From Longispora fulva (GTDB lineage Bacteria > Actinomycetota > Actinomycetes > Mycobacteriales > Micromonosporaceae): a stretch of 64,000 nucleotides of DNA. This document shows, in pieces, positions 58,019 through 64,000 of the stretch; position 1 is the stretch's first letter, and the number at the start of each line of letters is the position of its first letter. The translations under genes were made by a program, and so were the position numbers. A model generated the notes under the pieces. It was not told the origin of the DNA. It saw only the letters and a program-made list of their open reading frames with translations, and did no database searches. The stretch is from assembly GCF_015751905.1 (NCBI RefSeq), contig NZ_JADOUF010000001.1, positions 8,369,501-8,433,500 of the forward strand, in the 5' to 3' direction.

Positions 58019-58576
58019 TCAGGAGGGCAGCTTGTGGCGGTTGTAGTACCGCGCGACCCGCACCCGGTTGCCGCAGACGGCCGGCGAGCACCACCGCCGG
58101 CGCGGGTTCGCCGGGATGAACATCAGGGTGCAGTCGGGCCCTTCGCACATTCGGACCTTGCCCAACGCGTCGCCCGACAGCAGCTCGCCGGCCGCCGCCG
58201 CCAGGGTCGCCAGCAGCCGGGTCATGTACGGGCCGTCACGTCGGTCGGTGACCGTGACCCGGGTGCCGTCCCAGCCGAGCTGGCCGTACGCCGGCGCGTC
58301 CTGCTGCGCCCGGGTCAGCGAGGCCAGGTGCTGCCGGGGCGGCTTGTCGCCGCGCGCCGCCGGGACGAGGACGGCCAGCACGATCTCCCGCACGGCCCGC
58401 AGCGCGCCCAGGTCGGCGGACGACAGGGGGCCGGGCGGCTGGGGCAGCCGGTCGGCCTCGGTGGCCAGCCAGGCGGCGGTCGACGCGGCGTCAGTGAACA
58501 CGTCGAACCCGTCGGGGCGGGTGTTCAGCAGGTCTAGGGCCAGGTGCTCGCCGGTCAGCGGCTGGGGGCGATCCAT
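58019..58576 (-). CDS. CGNR zinc-finger transcriptional regulator
   Basis: 185 residues. An N-terminal stress-response-like domain (LTGEHLALDLLNTRPDG) is followed by the CGNR zinc finger RMCEGPDCTLMFIPANPRRRWCSPAVCGNRVRVARYY, a predicted DNA-binding module. ATG 58576 sits seven bases after TAGCAT, a leaderless layout; an upstream ATG at 58618 is possible but adds unconserved residues. It is divergent from the hydrolase/reductase operon, and dyads of CACTAATGC lie between. Likely the local regulator. Confidence 0.92.
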   Translation of the reverse strand: MDRPQPLTGEHLALDLLNTRPDGFDVFTDAASTAAWLATEADRLPQPPGPLSSADLGALRAVREIVLAVLVPAARGDKPPRQHLASLTRAQQDAPAYGQLGWDGTRVTVTDRRDGPYMTRLLATLAAAAGELLSGDALGKVRMCEGPDCTLMFIPANPRRRWCSPAVCGNRVRVARYYNRHKLPS

Positions 58577-58578
58577 CT

Positions 58579-58634
58579 CACTAATGCTACAGCACGGCCT
58601 TGACGCGTTAGTGATCATGAGATAGAACTAATGC
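58579..58634. promoter_or_regulatory. operator with CACTAATGC half-sites and divergent promoters
   Basis: CACTAATGC (58579-58587) and GCGTTAGTG (58605-58613) form an inverted repeat with one mismatch; a third half-site ACTAATGC is at 58627-58634. A plus-strand promoter TTGACG (58600-58605), 17 bp, TAGAAC (58623-58628) lies within. The CGNR protein is the obvious candidate binder. Confidence 0.55.
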
Positions 58635-58658
58635 ATCAACACGTCTTGGAGGCATGTG

Positions 58659-59489
58659 ATGGTCGCTCACCGCTTCGTCGAGGTCGACGGGGTCCGCGTC
58701 TTCTACCGGGAGACCGGCCCGGCCGACGCCCCGGTGCTCCTGCTCCTGCACGGCTTCCCGTCCGCCTCGCACCAGTTCCGCGGGCTGCTCGGGGCACTGG
58801 GGGACCGGTACCGGCTGATCGCCCCGGATCTGCCCGGCTTCGGGCGCACCGAGACCCCCGACGGCTTCGCGTTCACCTTCGAGCGGCTCGCCGACATCAC
58901 CGAGGGCTTCGTGACGGCGCTCGGCCTGGACCGCTTCTCCGTGTACGGCTTCGACTACGGCCTGCCCACGGCCCTGCGCCTCGCCGGCCGCCTCCCGGAG
59001 CGGATCGCCGGCCTCGTCGTGCAGAACGGCAACGCCTACACCGAGGGCCTCAGCGAGATGGCGCACGGCCTGCTCACCGCGACCCCCGACCAGATCCGAC
59101 CGGTACTGGAGCCCGACGGCACCCGGGGCCAGTACCTGGCCGGCGCGGCCGACCCGGCGGCCGTCGACCCCGACAGCTGGCTGCTCGACCAGCACTACCT
59201 CGACCTGCCCGGCCGCAAGGACACCCAGGTCGCCCTCGCGCTGGACTACGCCTCCAACGTCGCGCTGTACCCGACATGGCAGGCCTGGCTCCGCGAACAC
59301 CAGCCGCCCACGCTCGTCCTGTGGGGCACCGCGGACCCCTTCTTCCTGGTACCGGGCGCGAAGGCCTACCTCGCCGACCTCCCGGACGCCGAGCTGCACC
59401 TGTTCGACACCGGACACTTCGCCCTGGAGGAGAAGCTGTCCGAGATCGCCCCCCTGATCGCCCGTTTCCTCGAGAGGACCACGTCATGA
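58659..59489 (+). CDS. alpha/beta hydrolase
   Basis: 276 residues. LLLLHGFPSASHQFRGLLGAL (oxyanion hole), LIAPDLPGFGRTETP, SVYGFDYGLPTALRLA and a late TGHFALEEK with the catalytic His. At the nucleophile elbow the GxSxG motif reads GFDYG, so the nucleophile is Asp, as in haloalkane dehalogenases and epoxide hydrolases. Substrate unknown. ATG 58659 is six bases after GGAGG. Coupled to the next gene by ATGA; under the CGNR operator. Confidence 0.92.
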   Translation: MVAHRFVEVDGVRVFYRETGPADAPVLLLLHGFPSASHQFRGLLGALGDRYRLIAPDLPGFGRTETPDGFAFTFERLADITEGFVTALGLDRFSVYGFDYGLPTALRLAGRLPERIAGLVVQNGNAYTEGLSEMAHGLLTATPDQIRPVLEPDGTRGQYLAGAADPAAVDPDSWLLDQHYLDLPGRKDTQVALALDYASNVALYPTWQAWLREHQPPTLVLWGTADPFFLVPGAKAYLADLPDAELHLFDTGHFALEEKLSEIAPLIARFLERTTS

Positions 59490-60052
59490 GAATCGCCGTC
59501 ATCGGAGCAACCGGATTCGTCGGCTCCGCCATCGCCCACGAGGTCACCGCGCGCGGCCACCAGCTCACCGCCCTGACCCGGTCGGGCGGGTTCGACGCCA
59601 CCGACCCGGGCGACCGGCTCGACGGCCACGACGCCGTGATCGCCGCCGTGAAGGGCGACGCGACAGCGGCCGCCCACGCCCTGCTCGCCGCCGCGCCGGC
59701 CCGGCTCGTGTTCGTCGGGGGCGGCGGGAGCCTGACCACCCCGGACGGCACCCGGCTGGTGGACCTGCCGACCTTCCCGGAGCAGTACAGGAAGGAGGCC
59801 CTCGACGCGGCGGCGGCGCTCGACGTGTTCCGCGCCGCCGACACCGAGGTGAACTGGTCCTTCGTCAGCCCGCCGCCCGCGCACCTGGTGCCCGGCGACA
59901 AGGCCGGCGGCTACCGGGCCGAGGCCACCGACACCCCGCTCGTCGGGGCGGACGGTGACAGCCGGATCACGACCGGCGACCTCGCCTCGGCGATCCTCGA
60001 CGCCGTCGAGAACGGCACGTTCCGCCACCAGCGGTTCTCCGCCGCCTACTGA
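59486..60052 (+). CDS. NAD(P)-binding Rossmann-fold reductase (YwnB/BLVRB-like)
   Basis: 188 residues. MRIAVIGATGFVGSAIAHEVTARGHQLTALTRS is the dinucleotide-binding start (GATGFVGS). LVFVGGGGSL and WSFVSPPPAHLVPG are the other signatures of the small flavin/biliverdin reductase-like NmrA group. It overlaps the hydrolase gene and so forms a two-gene unit, perhaps for detoxifying a reactive compound sensed by the CGNR protein; that is inference. Confidence 0.9.
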   Translation: MRIAVIGATGFVGSAIAHEVTARGHQLTALTRSGGFDATDPGDRLDGHDAVIAAVKGDATAAAHALLAAAPARLVFVGGGGSLTTPDGTRLVDLPTFPEQYRKEALDAAAALDVFRAADTEVNWSFVSPPPAHLVPGDKAGGYRAEATDTPLVGADGDSRITTGDLASAILDAVENGTFRHQRFSAAY

Positions 60053-60058
60053 GTGATG

Positions 60059-60084
60059 TCCCCGACACAGGGTGGTGTCGGGGA
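60059..60084 (+). terminator. hairpin after the reductase gene
   Basis: TCCCCGACAC (60059-60068) pairs perfectly with 60075-60084 around six bases, seven bases after the stop. Confidence 0.7.
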
Positions 60085-60110
60085 CCGGGGACCGGAAGGA
60101 TCGCGGCCAT

Positions 60111-60878
60111 ATGGACACCGCCGCGATCCTCCTGCTCCTCGTCGCCGCCATGGCCGCGGGCTGGGTGGACGCGGTGGTCGGCGGCGGCGGACTCCTGCAG
60201 CTCCCGGCCCTGCTGCTGGCCGCGCCGCACCAGCCGATCGCGAGCCTGCTGGGTACCAACAAACTGTCCTCGGTCTTCGGCACCACCACGGCGGCCGTCA
60301 CCTACGCCCGCCGGACCAAGCTCGACCGCCGGGTGATCTGGCCCGCCGCCGGACTGGCCGTCGCGGGCTCCGCCGGCGGCGCGCTGCTCGCCGGTTCGCT
60401 CTCCTCCGGGGTGCTCAAGCCGGTCATCCTGGCGATCCTGGTCGGGGTGGCCCTGTTCATCACGTTCCGGCCCTCCGTCGGCCTCGTCGTGCTCCCCGAA
60501 CGCGACACCCGGCCGCGCCGCCTGATCGCCGTGGCCCTCGCCGGCGTCGGCATCGCCACCTACGACGGCCTGATCGGCCCCGGCACCGGCACGTTCCTGA
60601 TCATCTCGTTCGCCACGGTGCTCGGCTCGGACTTCGTGCACGCCTCGGCCATGGCGAAGATCGTGAACGTCGGCACCAACCTCGGGGCGCTCGCGGTGTT
60701 CGTCCCCCGCGGGCACGTGCTGTGGGGCCTGGGCCTGGGCATGGCCGCCTGCAACATGGTCGGCGCCCGGCTCGGCGCGCGCACCGCCCTGCGGCGGGGC
60801 GCGGGCTTCGTGCGGATCGTGCTGCTCGTGGTCGTGGTGGCCCTGGTCCTCAAGCTGGGCTACGACCAGCTGAGCTGA
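60111..60878 (+). CDS. TSUP family permease (TauE/SafE)
   Basis: 255-residue membrane protein with about eight helices. GWVDAVVGGGGLLQLPALLL is the first TauE/SafE repeat and GVGIATYDGLIGPGTGTFLI the second; GTNKLSSVFGT and AKIVNVGTNLGAL are conserved segments. The family exports sulfite, sulfoacetate or related anions. ATG 60111 follows GGAAGGA by ten bases. Separated from both neighbours by hairpins, so monocistronic. Confidence 0.94.
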   Translation: MDTAAILLLLVAAMAAGWVDAVVGGGGLLQLPALLLAAPHQPIASLLGTNKLSSVFGTTTAAVTYARRTKLDRRVIWPAAGLAVAGSAGGALLAGSLSSGVLKPVILAILVGVALFITFRPSVGLVVLPERDTRPRRLIAVALAGVGIATYDGLIGPGTGTFLIISFATVLGSDFVHASAMAKIVNVGTNLGALAVFVPRGHVLWGLGLGMAACNMVGARLGARTALRRGAGFVRIVLLVVVVALVLKLGYDQLS

Positions 60879-60883
60879 GTGCG

Positions 60884-60917
60884 CTGTCTCGACGGCGGCG
60901 TACCACCGCCGAGACAG
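60884..60917 (+). terminator. hairpin after the TSUP gene
   Basis: CTGTCTCG (60884-60891) pairs with the 60906-60917 arm through a two-base bulge, just after the permease stop. Confidence 0.6.
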
Positions 60918-60959
60918 CCCCCCGTGCACCCTTCGGGCCGAAGCCCACGCGTTGACCCT

Positions 60960-61014
60960 AAAGACATATTCTGTCTTTGGCAACGCCCCTGGTGGATCCA
61001 TAAGAGATATTCTT
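60960..61014 (+). promoter_or_regulatory. two AT-rich operator-like sites upstream of the HTH gene
   Basis: Site 1: AAAGACA (60960-60966), TATTC, TGTCTTT (60972-60978), a perfect dyad. Site 2: AAGA (61002-61005), GATAT, TCTT (61011-61014). The two share [AT]AAGANATATTCT and start 41 bp apart, close to four helical turns. Flanking arms GGCAACG and CGTTGCC also face each other. Likely bound by the HTH protein downstream. Confidence 0.5.
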
Positions 61015-61084
61015 CCCGTTGCCACCGTGGGCGCTCGGTGGTATCAACAGGATGGTCCTGGGTGTCTACGAGAAGGTGGCCGCG

Positions 61085-61570
61085 ATGCTCGACCTGCGGG
61101 AGCTGGGCACGGCGTTGAAGGTCCGCCGAGTGTCGCTGCACTACGCGTCGGCGACAGCCCTGGCGGAACACCTGGGCTGCAACCTCAATGTGATCACCCG
61201 GATCGAGAAGGGCGAGACTCCCCGGCCGCGCGCCGGGACGCTGAGGCTGCTGGAGACGGCGCTGCGGTTGCAGCCGGACACCCTGTGGCGGTCCTTCGCC
61301 CACGGCGAGGAGCTCCGGTTCGCCGAACACCCGGGGCTCTCGCCGGACCGGGCGTTGCCGGACCCGGCGCGGTTCCTGGACGCGGTGCCGGGGACCGCGG
61401 CGTTGTTGCAGGGCGGCGGGGTCAACGAGGAACGCCGGCAACGGCTCAGCGAACTGATCGAGAAGGTGTACGCGGCCGGGTTCGCGGCCGGCAGCCTCTC
61501 GAAGGAGATGGAGTCCCTGACCGCCGAGCAGGCCGGATCCGAGCCCGTCCGGCCCCGGGGCCGCGGATGA
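61085..61570 (+). CDS. HTH (XRE-like) DNA-binding protein
   Basis: 161 residues. MLDLRELGTALKVRRVSLHYASATALAEHLGCNLNVITRIEKGETPRPRAGTLRLLETAL is an XRE-type helix-turn-helix near the N-terminus. The C-terminal half is helical (SELIEKVYAAGFAAGSLSKEMESL) and probably an interaction region. ATG 61085 has AAGGTGG five bases upstream; ATG 61052 would add 11 residues. It overlaps the next gene by ATGA. Likely autoregulated through the dyads at 60960-61014. Confidence 0.85.
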   Translation: MLDLRELGTALKVRRVSLHYASATALAEHLGCNLNVITRIEKGETPRPRAGTLRLLETALRLQPDTLWRSFAHGEELRFAEHPGLSPDRALPDPARFLDAVPGTAALLQGGGVNEERRQRLSELIEKVYAAGFAAGSLSKEMESLTAEQAGSEPVRPRGRG

Positions 61571-62754
61571 GCCCGGTCCGCCCTGGGCGCTGGACCGGCC
61601 CGACCAGCACTGGATCCGGAGTGGACCAGGGCCGGGTCTGGCTGTCCGCCCAGCTCGGCCGGGTCCGCACGGTCACGGGCCTGACCGCCACCGTCCTGAT
61701 CGCCGTGATGCTGGCCTCCGACCTCGGCCCCCTGATCCCCGTACCGCACTTCCTGCACCAGGGCGTCAACGCCCTGGCGGCCTCCGCGCTGATCATGGCC
61801 GTCGCGACCCACCTGGACCGGGCGAAGGGCCAGCCCCACCACCTCACCGCCGACGGGGTACGCCGACGCCGGCCGGTGGTGTGCGCCGCGCTCGAACTCC
61901 TCCTCGCCGGGGTCCGCCGGGCCGTGCGACGCAGGCACACCGTGGCGGCGCGGCTCGAACCGGTGCTGGAGGCCGTCGAGGAGCGGGTGGCGGACAAGGC
62001 CGTCCGGCACGCGCTCTATTCTCTGGCGGTCGGCTCCACCACGTACGTCTGGCTGCTGGTGGCGCAGATCTCCTCCGCCGGGCACGCCGTCCCGCCCCGG
62101 CTGCACGAGCTCGTGCTGTGCGTCGGCGCGGCGTTCGCGTTCGCCGGGGGACTGGTGCTGTGGGGGATCTGGAAGTCCGCCATCGGGGCGGCGGCCCGCC
62201 GCGACGGCATGCCCGACCCAACCGGGATCGCCCGGCTGCGGACCACCCGGGTGGCATACCGGGCGTTCACCCTCAGCGCGGTCCTGGTCACGGCGCTGCT
62301 CACCCTGGACGTCCACGACGCCGGCGCTATCGCCTGGTACGACCACCAGTTCCTGCTCGCCCTCGCCTCGGGCCCCCTGGTCCTGGGGCTCGTCGCCCAC
62401 GCCCAGCAGCGGATCCCGACCCTGCGCCGCGCCTGGACGTACTGGTGGGGCGGGCTGGGCGGCGTCGGGCTCCTCCTCGCCGGGCAGACGGCGGGCCTGG
62501 TGGCCACGGGGCACCTGCCGCTCCCGATGACCTGGCAGGAGACGGTGTGCGCGCTGGTGAACAGTGTCGCCGTCGCCGGGGTGATCCTGCGCTACTGCAT
62601 CTGGACTGACCACACCGAGGCCGACATCCTGCTGATGGCGGAGGCGGAGCTGTCCTCGGCGCTCGGCCGGGACATCGACCTGGCGGCGCTGGCCAAACTG
62701 GCCCCCGGGCAGATCGAGGAGCTGCTGTCGCGACCCGGGGACGAGACGTCCTGA
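61567..62754 (+). CDS. multi-pass membrane protein coupled to the HTH gene
   Basis: 395 residues with about seven or eight helices (VTGLTATVLIAVMLASDL, ALAASALIMAVATHL, LHELVLCVGAAFAFAGGLVLWGIW, LALASGPLVLGLVAHA, GVGLLLAGQTAGLVA). A soluble C-terminal segment (EADILLMAEAELSSALGRDIDLAALAKLAPGQIEELLSR) is helical. Start ATG overlaps the HTH stop. The HTH plus membrane-protein pairing may act as a sensor unit; no known family recognised. Confidence 0.78.
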   Translation: MSPVRPGRWTGPTSTGSGVDQGRVWLSAQLGRVRTVTGLTATVLIAVMLASDLGPLIPVPHFLHQGVNALAASALIMAVATHLDRAKGQPHHLTADGVRRRRPVVCAALELLLAGVRRAVRRRHTVAARLEPVLEAVEERVADKAVRHALYSLAVGSTTYVWLLVAQISSAGHAVPPRLHELVLCVGAAFAFAGGLVLWGIWKSAIGAAARRDGMPDPTGIARLRTTRVAYRAFTLSAVLVTALLTLDVHDAGAIAWYDHQFLLALASGPLVLGLVAHAQQRIPTLRRAWTYWWGGLGGVGLLLAGQTAGLVATGHLPLPMTWQETVCALVNSVAVAGVILRYCIWTDHTEADILLMAEAELSSALGRDIDLAALAKLAPGQIEELLSRPGDETS

Positions 62755-62869
62755 TCGGTCGGCGCGCGTCGTTCAGTTACCCGAACACAAATGACACACT
62801 CAAGGTGACTTTCCGTTCGCTCCCAGTGGTATCAAGAGGGGGCTTCGGAGATCAACGAGAGGTGTCGGC

Positions 62870-63733
62870 GTGCTGGAACTGGCAGATCCCGCGGTGCGCC
62901 GGATCACGCGTGCGCTGCGACAGGGCGCGGGACGTGAACGGGTCCGGGCCGCGCCCCGGCTGTACGCCACCGTCCCCGCGAGCATCGCCGCCGTCGCGCC
63001 CCGGCTCGACCACGCCGCGCAGCTGTGGTTGGCCCGGTACACCCTGTGGTCCGTGCATGCCCTCGACGACATGCTCGACGACCCGGACCGCACCCCGGCG
63101 GAACTCGCCGATGTCGCGACCCTGGTGCGGACGATCACCGCCGGGCTGTGCCCGCCGGACCCCCGGGACCACTTCGCCGTCGAACTGTCGGCCTTCGTCG
63201 CCGCCGTGCGGGCCCGGGACTCCGGCGGCCTGATCGCCGACCGGTTCGTCGCCTCGCTGCGCGACGCCGTGGAGGCCGGAGTCGCGATCACCACCCTGAG
63301 CGCCAGGGTCCGGGCGGGGGAGGCCGAGCCGCCCGACATGGGGGAGTACGTGGCCGTGGCCGCCCGCGACCTCAACTACAAGTCCTTCGCGTACGCGCTG
63401 CTGGCGTTCGTCGGCGACGACCCGGCCCCGTGCGCCCTGGACCTGTGGGACCAGGCGCTGTCGGCCGGGGCCGTCGCCCTGCGGCTCGCCAACGACCGGC
63501 CCTCGGTCGACAGGGACCGTGCGGCCGGCCGGCTCAACGTCCTGGACCTGCGGACCGGCATGGGCACCCCGGTCACGGACGCCCTGGTCGACGCGCAGAT
63601 CCGCTACCACGCCCGGCACCACGACGCGCTGCTCGCCCGCACCTGCGACCGGACCCTGCACGCGTCCGTCGAGGCGCTGCGGACCTGCCTGGCGCAGTCC
63701 CTCAACCTGTACCGGGTCGGCGACCTGCGCTAG
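62870..63733 (+). CDS. class I terpene synthase-like protein
   Basis: 287 residues. LWSVHALDDMLDDPDR places a DDxxDD metal motif at 66-71. LANDRPSVDRDRAAGRLN fits the second motif (N208, S212, R215, D216; Asp in place of the usual Glu). Size and helical profile fit bacterial diterpene/sesquiterpene cyclases, but the sequence is far from the well-known ones. It would cyclise an isoprenyl diphosphate with Mg2+. GTG start with GAGAGGTG before it. No prenyltransferase or P450 neighbours in view. A non-cyclising relative is possible. Confidence 0.72.
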   Translation: MLELADPAVRRITRALRQGAGRERVRAAPRLYATVPASIAAVAPRLDHAAQLWLARYTLWSVHALDDMLDDPDRTPAELADVATLVRTITAGLCPPDPRDHFAVELSAFVAAVRARDSGGLIADRFVASLRDAVEAGVAITTLSARVRAGEAEPPDMGEYVAVAARDLNYKSFAYALLAFVGDDPAPCALDLWDQALSAGAVALRLANDRPSVDRDRAAGRLNVLDLRTGMGTPVTDALVDAQIRYHARHHDALLARTCDRTLHASVEALRTCLAQSLNLYRVGDLR

Positions 63734-63781
63734 CCGGCGGCGAACAGCGGAGCCCGGTCAAGCGGGCTCGTGGCCAGCTGG

Positions 63782-64000
63782 TCAGCCGGTCTCGTCGTCG
63801 GGACGGCCCGGGACCAGCAGCGCGCAACTGGCCGCCGCGGCGAGCACCAGGACGCCACCTCCGGACGTGATCAGGCCGGTGTCCGGGCCGCCGGCCGGCG
63901 TGCCGTCCCCGGAGCCCGGCCGCCCGGTGGAGCTGACCGCGAACCCGGCCCCCGGGGCCGTGCCGTCCTCGCAGGACACCCACAGCGACCAGGTTCCCGG
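63782..64000 (-). CDS. surface or membrane protein, C-terminal part (5' end outside window)
   Basis: Only the last ~72 residues are in the window. The frame is open to base 64000 (PGTWSLWVSCEDGTAPGAGF). A Gly/Ser/Thr-rich stretch is followed by one helix (GGGVLVLAAAASCALLVPG) and a short charged tail RPDDETG, as in a C-terminally anchored wall or membrane protein. No LPxTG motif is seen. Function unknown. Confidence 0.65.
   Translation of the reverse strand, partial: PGTWSLWVSCEDGTAPGAGFAVSSTGRPGSGDGTPAGGPDTGLITSGGGVLVLAAAASCALLVPGRPDDETG

Overview
The window is 64 kb of very GC-rich DNA with strong third-position GC bias. GTG and TTG starts, leaderless-looking promoters and ATGA/GTGA gene overlaps are common. 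The gene content points to a sporulating, filamentous actinomycete: the mycothiol gene mshC, an F420-type LLM oxidoreductase, an SsgA-like sporulation protein, a large AfsR-type SARP regulator, a Mrf-like zinc-stress protein and a tricorn protease. Micromonosporaceae or a close family is my guess; I cannot fix the genus. No rRNA, CRISPR array, transposase or prophage module is visible. Both window ends cut a gene.

Layout. 1-9.1 kb is mostly core: an M20 peptidase (cut), small actinobacterial proteins, an aldo/keto reductase, an LLM oxidoreductase followed by uppP, and the conserved cluster phosphatase - DUF3090 - SCO1664-type kinase-like protein - mshC, closed by a perfect hairpin. 9.1-19 kb holds a SanA-like protein, a tricorn protease, an export operon running leftwards (degenerate nuclease-fold protein, Tat-exported phospholipase C, DUF4442 protein) with a PHO-box-like site, and an ABC exporter. 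19-26.7 kb has a DUF2071 protein, an RCC1 propeller protein, the SARP regulator and two tandem paralogous secreted proteins, each preceded by 11-bp-spaced heptamer repeats of the kind SARPs bind. 27.3-29.9 kb is a tRNA region (Val-GAC, Cys, Gly leftwards; Val-CAC rightwards) with near-identical terminators in inverted orientation and an AAA-DUF234 ATPase just beyond tRNA-Val(CAC).

31.6-45.5 kb carries small membrane proteins, a LuxR-type two-component system, a membrane-anchored Hsp70, a BASS transporter, a small RNA-ligase / PP2C-like / R2K-type ATP-grasp cluster, a P-loop-less COG0523 (Mrf-like) gene behind a Zur-box-like site, and a four-gene glycine betaine-type ABC importer.

45.6-56.7 kb is the most interesting block. 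A divergently transcribed SLATT-like 2TM protein faces a tightly packed operon of GrpE, Hsp70, an 888-aa beta-sandwich protein, a zinc-ribbon TRAFAC-type GTPase, a GAP1-like protein, a second membrane-anchored zinc-ribbon GTPase and a 56-aa single-TM protein. It resembles the double-GTPase/GAP1 NTP-dependent conflict systems predicted by comparative genomics, here with a dedicated chaperone pair. 56.7-64 kb has a secreted beta-propeller protein, a CGNR regulator divergent from a hydrolase/reductase operon, a TauE/SafE permease, an HTH regulator with its membrane partner, and a free-standing class I terpene-synthase-like gene.
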